This document shows, piece after piece, positions 13,740 through 24,600 of a DNA stretch of 64,000 bases. The notes beneath the pieces were generated by a model that saw only the letters and a list, made by a program, of their open reading frames with translations, did not search any database and was not told the DNA's origin. The position numbers and the translations under genes are program-made. The first letter of the stretch is position 1, and every line of letters begins with the position of its first letter. This DNA is from Siphonodentalium dalli (taxonomy: Eukaryota; Mollusca; Scaphopoda; Gadilida; Siphonodentaliidae), in contig CP136064.1 in assembly GCA_032622095.1 (NCBI GenBank), forward strand, positions 178,844,011 to 178,908,010. Direction: 5' to 3'.

Positions 13740-14562
13740 GTTTGTATTTTATTATTATACATCTCAAACATTATTTTGTTGTATGCGACGCCTTTTTATA
13801 CTTATTGAATTCCAATTGTTGACTAATAGTTCTTCTGACTTGCGAAGAAACACCCCCCCCCATTCAATAATTTTTCAAGCCTAAATTAAATCGCGATATG
13901 TATATGTTATCCTATTGTCAGCAAAATAATGTATTGCTGCCTACTGGTATCATATCCTAGCCGAAGTGTGCATGTAATATCCAGTTCATCAAATGAATCA
14001 TGGGTAGAGCCTGGTTGAAATACTACTGTGTGGCGAGTCACACTCGTCTTCGAGCAATAAGGCCATGCATGCTGCTATGAACGGTTTGTATTGTGAATGG
14101 GTAAAATCTGCTTGTAAACCCTCATAGTAGACAATTTTATACCAGGTTCTATTCAGAAACAGCTCGAACTGGAAATTTGCATGGTACAATGTACATGTAC
14201 ATATTTTGTTAAGATTTTTTGGTCAAAGATGGTAGACGGAAATTTGGTTTAAATAACCATCAGTGTCAGTGCTTTGGTTTGTCCATCGGTCAGTCTGGAT
14301 CACTTTATGTTTGACTTTTACAACATTTCAGAGTTAATAAATGGCTGATATATATAGGGTCCTGATTCATATTGTTCTTCTGATTCATATTCCAAAATGA
14401 GGAATTAAATAATCCACCAGATGTACTCAGGTACAATGAACCTAAACACTAGACTTAATAAAAGGTCAGCAGACCACAGTGTCCCCCGACAACATGGCAA
14501 GTCGATGCCGCTTTGTTAAAGAAATTTTAAAAAAATGTTGAAATTTTCTAAGTCGAAAAGGG
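13740..14562. other. Intron or intergenic sequence, nothing recognised
   Basis: Short open frames on both strands have no protein-like composition and no matching splice sites. I see no repeat with a second copy here. If the exon at 13192-13739 has a close partner, it should lie here, but I could not support one. Confidence 0.5.
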
Positions 14563-14686
14563 TTAAAGGTACTCAACCCGTAAAGCGGATATTTTGGTTC
14601 ATTTGACCTTATTTGGCAAAATATGAAAATATGCGTTGACTGCGCATACGCGCATCATTGATCCCCAGTCACACAATATCTGGTGT

Positions 14687-15163
14687 TTAAAGGTACTCAA
14701 CCCGTAAAGAGGGTCCCCATCTCAACAGATTCCAACAACAACAATCCGATCAGAGGGTCCTATATTACTATTTCTTTGGCTTTGGGGGTAAAAAATATTT
14801 GATTCGAGTCGAGGAACCCATCAAACAAAGCTCAGAGTTATTAGATATTGATTTTTCAAATTTGTTATGTTCTCGAGATGAGTACTAATAACTGTCGTAA
14901 TCTGCTCTGGATGTGTACTCCAAATCTATTCAAACAGACAAGGATGAATAACTCTAAAATCAAGTGGTAATTTTAACGCAATTTTGACTGAGTTCTGGGC
15001 CAGATAGTATTCCCGATAATGAAAAATAATAGATTTCTAAAATCGATATCTAACAAATCTGAGCTTTGATGGGTGACTTCCTCGACTCGAATCAAATATT
15101 TTTGACCCCCGAAGCCATTGAAATAGTAATTGAGAGGAGTTTTATCGGGTTGAGTACCTTTAA
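14687..15163. mobile_element. 477-bp fold-back MITE with TTAA-bounded ends
   Basis: The left end TTAAAGGTACTCAACCCG (14687-14704) is matched by its exact complement at 15146-15163. The similarity continues inward for well over 100 bp on each side; for example the ATTTGATTCGAGTCGAGGAA region near 14798 pairs with the complement near 15080. Both ends carry TTAA, consistent with a TTAA-targeting element such as a piggyBac-type MITE. A solo copy of the 18-bp end also lies at 14563-14580, just upstream. No coding capacity is visible. Confidence 0.75.
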
Positions 15164-15380
15164 GAGATTATATAGTGTGGGTAATGACCATTCCAAAATA
15201 TATTCATTGGATAGTAATAATGAAATACAGAAGAAGCAACAACATTCCCCGATGACATGCTTATGATGCAAATACCCATTATCGGTATCCATGGCCACCT
15301 TTTCGTGGAATTCATGTTTATCGCGCACCGAAAACAGTATTAATTAGAGACGCCGGGGAAGCTTGGTGTTGGGGACAAAA
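15164..15380. other. Intergenic sequence upstream of SPRING1
   Basis: No gene or repeat with a second copy was found. The right part (from about 15300) becomes less AT-rich towards the probable promoter. Confidence 0.4.
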
Positions 15381-15398
15381 ACGTCATAAAATGGCGGC
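15381..15398 (+). promoter_or_regulatory. Candidate SPRING1 promoter elements: ACGTCA half-site and YY1-type AAAATGGCGGC
   Basis: ACGTCA (15381-15386) matches a CREB/ATF half-site in complement. AAAATGGCGGC (15388-15398) matches the YY1 consensus common near starts of housekeeping animal genes. They lie about 200 bp before the SPRING1 ATG. The ATG inside the YY1 motif (15391) opens a 58-codon frame that ends at TAG 15565-15567, upstream of the main ATG. If transcription starts before it, that frame would be an upstream ORF. Assignment rests on motif and position only. Confidence 0.45.
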
Positions 15399-15591
15399 GA
15401 TCGAGATTGCTGGAACACTTAATTTACAGTTTAAATATAATATAGTTGATGCATTGAACTATATCTTCTATTTTCTTACGCAAACGACAACTATTTTCTT
15501 TCTTTCTTCTCTTTTTTTTATTCTTCTATTTAATTTTTTTTTTTTTTACGAAACTAAACTAATGTAGCTCTGTATATTATCACCGATACCA

Positions 15592-15684
15592 ATGTTTGTG
15601 TTCAGAAAGATTCGCAAACGTTGGGTTTTGATAGCTATATTGTGTGCTTTTGTTTTGATAATATTAAAAACAACACTACCTGAG
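15592..15684 (+). CDS. SPRING1: SPRING1 exon 1: cytosolic tail and membrane anchor
   Basis: 31 codons, ending CCT GAG before the donor GTGAGA, phase 0. It encodes the basic start and the single hydrophobic segment ([15 protein letters not shown]). The RKRW-VL pattern matches the vertebrate protein at the same position. The ATG was chosen because it gives this conserved anchor; the frame upstream is closed by TAG at 15565. Confidence 0.88.
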
Positions 15685-18600
15685 GTGAGAATTGTTGTTA
15701 ATAATAATAGTTCTTAATCTATACGACTATACTTCTATAGCCCATTGTCTTGATTATATAATCACTGATATTTGTGATACTAAGTCGGGCTAATAAAACT
15801 AAAAGACCAATTTGGCAATTGCCATTGGTCTTTCAGTAAGTTTCACAATCCCAGCCAGCAATAATGGCAGCATGCATCTAGAATAAGTGTTGCCGCACAC
15901 GATCCTGAGTGTGCCGGGTCCGTGACTACCCGCCCCTGAGATGACTGTCAGTGCACACGAGGCGGATTTTCACTTCGGTCATATATCATTAATTTATATG
16001 CATGCTTGATCAAGTTGATGCTAATGCCTAGTATGACTATGAGTATGAGTATCATTATGGCTAGCCTTATATGGCTATGGTCACTGTATAATGTATTATA
16101 ATTTATATAGCCAACTGATCATGTGGTCAGCCTACATTATATTTAGCCAGTTCCTATAGCTATATAGTCATGGTGATTTATATTATGTATTTCTAAAGAC
16201 TAGTAATATTTATTAATAATAAACTAAATAAATATGTTAATAATATATTGATGTCACGAGCAATAGCCGTAAATTGGCGTAATAGACCTTTCCACAGCTG
16301 CCGCCCTCTTGTCTTGATGCAATTATTATACAGGCACCCATTTTCTGCCCACAGGTACCAGCCGTTGTTCCTTGTCGATCGATCAGAGTTCTTGATTTAA
16401 TTTTGAATAACGGTCGCCGCTAACTATTCCAACATTTTGAATGAGGTTTTGGTCATGTGACGGTCACCTGACAAGCAAAACACGCGCGTTGCCATCGTCA
16501 AGAGCCGGATTTTCCCGATGAAATCAAACTCAGTTATGAGTAGCCAATTATGAGGGCTGTACATGTATGTATGAGGGATGTTGACACACATCCACTACAT
16601 TCATTTCTAAATAATCCAACTGTTCCTTGCAGTTTGAGTTAATGAAGTTTGACTATATACTAGTAGGCCTAATACTATAATATCCCAATGACCGGTATCT
16701 GGTTGAGAGTGGTCATGTCCCTTTTTCTTCCATGGAATTTATTTATGTACCTGCAGATGTTTTTGCCATCAGATTATACCAAGTTTATGTGTATTTACTA
16801 TATATATGTGCATGTATTACAGACTGATGGCTTAATACAAGACGACTACCAAGTGAAAAGAACATTCCTCAGACAAGCATTCCAATGGGAGCCAAAAGTT
16901 CCCGACATAGAAAATAACTCCACTCGAATTTACATGTGCAGAAATTCCAAACAAGGAAAATCCCTTATTGTGGATGAAAGGGGTGAGCATCTATTTATTA
17001 GATCAGAGATCCACATTGTGAGAAATGATATCCATTTGCTGTCCAATTAAGAGATTGTGACCACTGAATCATTGTTTACGTGCCAAGTGGTACATGTAAG
17101 TTCATGACGGTATTTATTTTTGGATTTTGTATGACTGAAATTGCCATCGATTATGGTGTATCCCATTGCTTTTCTTTATGACAATTTAATGAAAGTATTG
17201 CTTGTTATACCCATCACAGCAAAATTGATGGTGGGAGGAGGATATACAGGATTTAAAATCCGATGAGAATCAGAATCATGATTCTCATAAAAGTCTTCAT
17301 TCCCTGTAGAAACAATATGTTTTAATTTTTGCGAAATTTGATGGATTTTAAGGCCTGGTAAGTCTGGAAATATCTTGCCTGTCTATATAGCAGCCTCATG
17401 GGTGGATATAATATTATGATTATATGAGCTTTTTTTCCTTCTTATCTGGTCAATATTTGTTAAAATTGGGCCAGATATTTCCATTAGGGAAAGATTTGAG
17501 CTTTGTCAAGACTAAATTTTGAGTTGTTGCTCTGACATATTCGACTTACAATTTTTGTATATTACAGGATATGTTTGTAACCGTACAGATTTGTACAGTG
17601 ACGGCTGTTGTGATGTAAGAAATTCTAGAAAGAGATACCTGTGTGATAGCTGTAGAGAATCAGCTTGTTGCAGCATATTTGAATATTGTGTTTCCTGTTG
17701 TCTCCATCCTGATAAGGTAAGACAATCAGTACTCTCCTAGTTCTGTCGGCAAGGAAACAAAATCCACTTGTTTCTGTCAAATTATGTACTTATGATCTTT
17801 TTAACACTTTCATGACTGGAGCTTCCTGAATTTTTGCAAAAAACCTGTGCTAATGCATTCTCTTATATATCCGAGTCTCTCATAGGGTGCCTCGCATATA
17901 TAAGAGAATACATTGGCCTAACACTATTTAACTTGACCTTGTAAGCCAGTGCATTGTCTTATATATGCGAGACTCCCTGCGGGTGACTTGCAAATATAAG
18001 AGAATGCACTGGTATATGATATTTAATGCTGCACCAGCACAGCTCCCGTCATGAAAGACTTAATGACCTTTATATTATATTGTTCTAGCCACTAGGCCTA
18101 CCTTGTGATATGGCCTACCTGCTGAAAGGATGATAAGCCTTTATTAGCTCAACTTTACTTTGTAAAGTTTGAGCTATTGCCATGGCTTTGTCGTCCGTGT
18201 GTGTGTGCGTAAGGCGTCAACAATAGAGGCTACAGGTCGTACCTTTGATCGGATCATTATGAAATTTGTCATAGCTGTTGACATCAACATTTGTACCGGA
18301 ATGATTCATTTTGGGGTCATTGGGACCAAAAACATGGCCGCCAGTGGCCATCTTTGTTTTCAAAATTCAATCCATTAGCACGGGCCACAGGTCGCACTGT
18401 TCGTCTGATCATCATGAAATTTGTCATGGATGTTAACAATGACATGTAGATTGGAACGAGTCATTTTGGGGTCATTCGGCCAAAAAACATGGCCGCCAGC
18501 AGCCGTCTTGGATTTTACTCTTTGCATGACTAATCCTTTAGCACGGGCTACAGGTCCTACTTTTAGTCTGATCATCATAAAATTTGTCAAGAATGTTAAT

Positions 18601-21600
18601 AATCACATGTAGATGGGAACGAGTCATTTTGGGGTCATTTGGCCAAAAAACATGGCCGCCAGCAGCCATCTTGGATTTTACTCTTTGTATGACTAAATCC
18701 TTTAGCACGGGCTACAGGTCGTACCTTTAGTCTGATCATCATAAAATTTGTCATGGCTGTTGATATTGGAATGTAGATGGGAACGAGTCATTTTGGGGTC
18801 ATTTGGACAAAAAACATGGCCGCCAGCGGCCATCTTGGATTTCAAAATTTAATCCATTAGCACGGGTCACAGGTCGTACTGTTTGTCTGATCATCATGAA
18901 ATTTGTCATGGATGTTAATATTGACATGTAGATGGGAACGAGTCATTTTGGGGTCATTTGGCTCAAAAACATGGCCACCAGCAGCCATCTTGGATTTTAC
19001 TCTTTGTATGACTAAATCCTTTAGCACGGGCTACAGGTCGTACCTTTTGTCTGATCATCATAAAATTTGTCATGGATGTTAACAATGACATGTAGATGGG
19101 AACGAGTAATTTTGGGGTCATTCGGCCAAAAAACATGGTCGTCAGCAGCCATCTTGGATTTTACTCTTTGTATGACTAAATCCTTTAGCACGGGCTACAG
19201 GTCGTACATTTAGTCCGATTATCATAAAATTTGTCATGGCTGTTGAAATTGGAATGTAGATGGGAACGAGTCATTTTGGGGTCATTCGGCCCAAAAACAT
19301 GGCCGCCAGCAGCCATCTTGGATTTCAAAATTTAATCCATTAGCACGGGCCACAGGTCGTATTGTTAGTCTGATCATCATAAAATTTGTCATGGATGTTA
19401 ATATTGACATGTAGATGGGAACGAGTAATTTTGGGGTCATTTGGCGAAAAACATGGCCGCCAGCAGCCATCTTGGATTTTACTCTTTGTATGACTAAATC
19501 CTTTACCACGGGCTACAGGTCGTACCTTTAGTCTGATCATCATAAAATTTTTCATGGCTGTTGAAATTGGAATGCAAATGGGAACAAGTCATTTTGGGGT
19601 CATTCGGACAAAAAACATGGCCACCAGTGGCCATCTTGGATTTCAAAATTTAATCCATTAGCACGGGCCACAGGTCGTACCTTGAGTCTGATCGTCATAA
19701 AATTTGTCATTGATGTTAACGATGACATGTAGATGGGAACGACTCATTTTGGGGTCATTCGGCCGAAAACAAGGCCGCCAGCAGCCATCTTGGATTTTAC
19801 TTTTCTCTTCATGTCTATAAACTAGTATTAGACATTCAACTTTCCACATTCCTAATCGCTCCATTGACTGTAATATATTAAATTATTCCCTTTCCAAGTT
19901 GAGCTACAGTGCAGGGACCAGCCGAGGGGGCGACATAGGCGAAATAGTCGCCCTAGAGCCGCCAATTTCGCCCTACTAAGGCTCTAGGGCGAAGTTGAAG
20001 TCTCCTTGTAAATTTTTTTTTTTTTTTTTTAAATATAATAATAGTTATAGTATAATATAGGACCATGACATAGGAGTATACATTTGGCACTTAGAATGCC
20101 ATATGATGAATATATTGTCCAACTTGGTTTTGTCTTAATTAGTGTATTGACACCTGTTATTCAATCCATTAGTGGCCATAGTGGGGCCCTAGTTATCACA
20201 CCTGTGTACCATGGACACTTGGAGGTAGATTGTTATGAAATTAAACACACAAGTCAGTATATGTCACACCTACTGAAGCCTGTTGTATTGCTGGTGGATT
20301 AAGCTGAGAGTTTATTTGGTGGTGTAAATGATCATAATATAGGATCAATACTTATTTTGCTATAATCAATAATTTTGTGTTTACTATTACAAATTATTTA
20401 CTAACTACATTCACATATTAAGAGGATAACTTTTAGATTATCAATATATGTTTGTTATTAATAATTATTATTCATTCAAATTCATTGACAAAACAGCCTA
20501 GTTTTAACCCCCAAAAAAGAAAACAATCCGGTAATATAATTGATAATTGAGACTTTGAGTCTCCCCACTTCTCCCTATTTTCCCCTGACTTCTCCCTAAA
20601 ATCTCCAGAGGGAGAAGTCACTTCTCCCTAAAATTTGACCCCTAGCTGGTCCCTGCTACAGTGTCATTGACACTTTCATTATAAATGCATTCAATCTATC
20701 CAGCAGGTCAATAAAGCTCTTATTTGATGTTCAGCCTCCTCCGATGACTGGTATTCAGATTTGCTCAAAAGTATTGTCCAGTCACTAATGGGGAACGAAA
20801 CTTTTCTCTATAGAATACCGATACAACCAAGTGAAAAAAAAGTTTTATACATTTTCTTTTCAAATATTCAACTCATTATAGACTGAAATGATCCGGAACA
20901 TACATTGATGTATTCAGGGTTCTAGAACTCCAGTTACAACAACTACAAAATTTAATTTAACATTAGTTCTTCAGGGCTTATATTTCGGCGAATCCAAATC
21001 TAGATTTTCGTAAATATTCTCGCAAATTACCCTGGATTCTCGCAAAATCAGATGAAATATATGACCTGGTTCTTCCTTTGTTCCACTGGAAAAATGTTGA
21101 AAACCTAATCTTACGTATAATGGTATACTGTATACACCCTGAGGATAAGCCCAGTCTTAAGTGTTTTCGCCTAAAAAATCATGGGGTTAACTAAAAAATA
21201 AGCCCACCCCCATTTTTGTAACTTTGAGGGTTAAAGGTGACAATGCAAAAGTTTTCATCATTTGGCTTAAAATGAATTTAATTGGTCGCCCGTTTGGTTA
21301 GCAAACATCCTGCAAATGAGATACTTTACGTTTTGAGCATTTCAGCGTTTTGAGATAGGTTTCCCGTTTGTGAGGAAAATGTCATGACTTATTTCCATAT
21401 ATTTTGTGATGTCACTGATTGAGGTGAAATCGTTCGGGGTTGAATTTTTTTACTACACCAGGTACATAATGTATACCTAAGATGAGTTGTGAGCATTTGC
21501 CAATGGCCAAAAATATTTTCATTTGGCAAAAACAAAAATCATTTGGCCAAAATTTTGGCAAGTGGATTTTTTAAAATGATGTGATATGAACTATCTAGTT

Positions 21601-24600
21601 ATAAGACATCATAGAAGGTGGATTATCCGTTACAATTGCCGACTTAGAAACAATGAAAGCCGATCAACAAATCTATTAACCCAGCGGTCAGTCTTTAGTT
21701 TTCACAAAACAGTAATAACTTTCTGTACATATCAAACTGCCATCAAACTGTTAATCAACCGCAAAAGGTAATTATAAAGTTGTTTTTACAGTTAATCCCC
21801 TTTGTAAAGTTTGTATGCACATTAGTGGCGACACTGTACACCGCGTATTTATGATATGCGTGTATTGTGACCAGCGATTATAAGACAATAGATTAATCAG
21901 TCGAATGTGAATAGCGATCGAGGAATTAATTGGTGGTTTCGGCTTTGTTAACAACTGAGATACAGGACGAAATATTATGTCTGCTGTGACGACAGATACA
22001 TCAAATTTGATAACTGTCTTAGCAACATTGAATGTAATTCCTGGTGTCGCTTAGATATTTATTGCTCCTTTGATATATATTAATAATATTAGCTTGCTTC
22101 ACAGGCTCATTTTACCTGTGTCTGTGGTTAGTTTTTACATTATATAACTAGTGCTGGGCGGTTTCCCGATTAATCGACAATACCCGGTTAAAATTTCAAT
22201 ATCGTCAGTAATAATCGTCGGCAATCAGTGGGTGCCAGCCAATCATAAGCATATACAAACAAATAGTTTAACTCAAGCCTAAATTGAGTTATTTAAGTTT
22301 TAAATTCCAACTAAATCCCGTGTCCTGATTTTTTCAATATTCAATCATCATAGTAAACAACGTTTAGAACGACTAACGAAATTAGGGGAATATGAAAACC
22401 CAGAATACGTCCCCCTTTCGCTAACAATATTACACAAACCCTCCGACTTCCCTGCGTAATATTTATTACAAGAGAATTCAACAAATGAATCGACGACTGA
22501 TCAGGTGATAGATCGATATGAATGTCAGTTATGCCACGCCTCTTCCTTCAGTACAATGATGCACATGCACCGTCAATCAAAATAATAAATGGGTGAAGAA
22601 ACCACTCACTGCGATTGGTTAAAACCAATTGTATAGAATTAGGGCTTCAAACCTGCCCAAAAATACATGGTGTCCAAGCTTGCTTGGCCGAATTCCAAAA
22701 GTTATGTACAATGTCACGTGTGTTTGGACTGAACCTCATTGTCAAATGTGTCTTGATGGTAAACCACATTTCCATTTGTCAAGCGACGCAAGTGTCATCG
22801 GGAATAACATAGATATTTACTCAACATAGTTGAACATACCGAGTTAGAAAAGGATACTATAGTATAGATCACTTTTAGTTTTGGCATAGACGAGATAATG
22901 GTTTTATTAATTACCGGTATATACCAGAATTTGTCAAGTCACCGGAACGAAATTGTCTGAATAGAGGAATTTAACCAGTGAATTTACTTTTCATTCCGTA
23001 TATCGATCGAGCATGAGGTTGTCACTGGTTGAGTGGTTGTATATGTTATTCCCTACGTCAAATTGTCAAAATTAATGACAATGATGTGATTCTAGTGAAC
23101 AGTGAGAAATTGTTTTCAGTTTCTGGTATCTGTTTTTAAAAAAACGCGATTATATCGTTAACCGCGGTTTTAATTTCCAAAAATCGCGGTTTTTATTTTC
23201 GTTAATATCGTCCAGCCCTATATATAACAATAAAAAGATTAGAAATTTTTTCAATTTCCACAATTATATACCCTCAATTAAATTTGGCAAATCATTTTGA
23301 AATTTGGCAAAAAAAAATCTCATTTGGCAAGAGAAAATTTGGGTCCAGCACCAACCCTGGTTGTGAGTATAAAATTGAAGTATGCACATTATTTTACTCC
23401 CATCAGTCACCAAAAAAACCTAGAAGACAAATGCCGACTCAACTAATTTAGAATTTAAAAAGCACAATGTCATAGGTCTTTGATTAACATTTGTCAATGT
23501 GCTCATTGAACAACTGTTCTCTGTTTTTGGGAAATGTCAAAGGTCAAATGTCATGTATCTCGGGAATGAGCATCAGAAAAATGTTGATGGAATTCCGAAT
23601 GAGAAAGCTTGTTCTCATAGCGAAATTGAGTTAATTATACCCCCCGCAACGAGTTTGTGGGGGGTATACTGGTATCAGCTTGTCCGTCGTCTGTCGTGCT
23701 GTCCGTTGACACAAATTTGTCCCAAGTTTTTCTCAGTCATTTTTTGATCAATTTCCGTGAAACTTGGCACAGACATCAACCACCTTGGGAACCTGTGCAC
23801 CTGCGATTATGACGTCTGTCGGACTTTTTTTGGAGGAGTTATTCTCCCCTTTTTCTACTTAGAAAATTTTCACAACATGTATAATTTTGTCCGAGCTTTT
23901 ATTCCTACATTTTTAGGTCAATTTTTTTTAAACTTGGCACAGATATTTAGTACCATGGGACCTGTGCACCTGCAATTATGACGTCTGTCCGACATTTTTT
24001 GGTCAAGTTATCTCCCTTTTTTGACTTATAATTTTTTTTTGCAACATGCATAATTTGGTCAGAGCTTTTATTTCTACATTTTTAGGTCAATGTTTTTTAA
24101 TCTTGGCACTGATATTTAGTACCATGGGAACCTGTGCACCTGCAATTATGATGTCTGTCTGACTTTATTTTGTGGAGTTATGATTAGGTTTAGGGGTTAG
24201 GGTTAGGGGGTTTAGGGTTAGGGATACCTGTTGACTTTTTTTTTGTGGAGTTATGATTAGGGATAGGGGTTAAGGGTCTAGGGTTAGGGATACCTGTTGA
24301 CATAATTTCAGTGCCCAATATATGGTAATGGCTACTTCACTCAAATAACATTTTAATACGGGGGGTATTACTTAGTCCCATGTGGGACAAGCCCATCTCT
24401 AGTTAAGATGGCAGTTTATTAGTCTGTGTTCCCACATATTGGCCTATGCAATCCCCAGTAAAATAGTGTTTTCAATGGAACCACTGTACAGATTAAGATA
24501 AAAAAAAAATACTTCTCTTGTGGTTACGCAACTTTTCAGCATCTCAGGAGAGTAAGTCATATTTAGCACCCGTCTTGAGGGTTTGCACATCATTCAAATG

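Noticed and set aside
15802-15833. Small hairpin in SPRING1 intron 1 as an RNA gene
   Set aside because: A 10-bp stem with a 12-base loop is too short and has no second copy or supporting motif.
18169-19864. Several 60-75-codon frames on both strands
   Set aside because: Each is a piece of the ~160-bp tandem unit; similar frames on both strands show repeat sequence, not genes.
24183-24300. Interstitial telomere or chromosome-end signal
   Set aside because: Irregular TTAGGG-like tract internal to a dispersed element with a second copy at 53766-54346.
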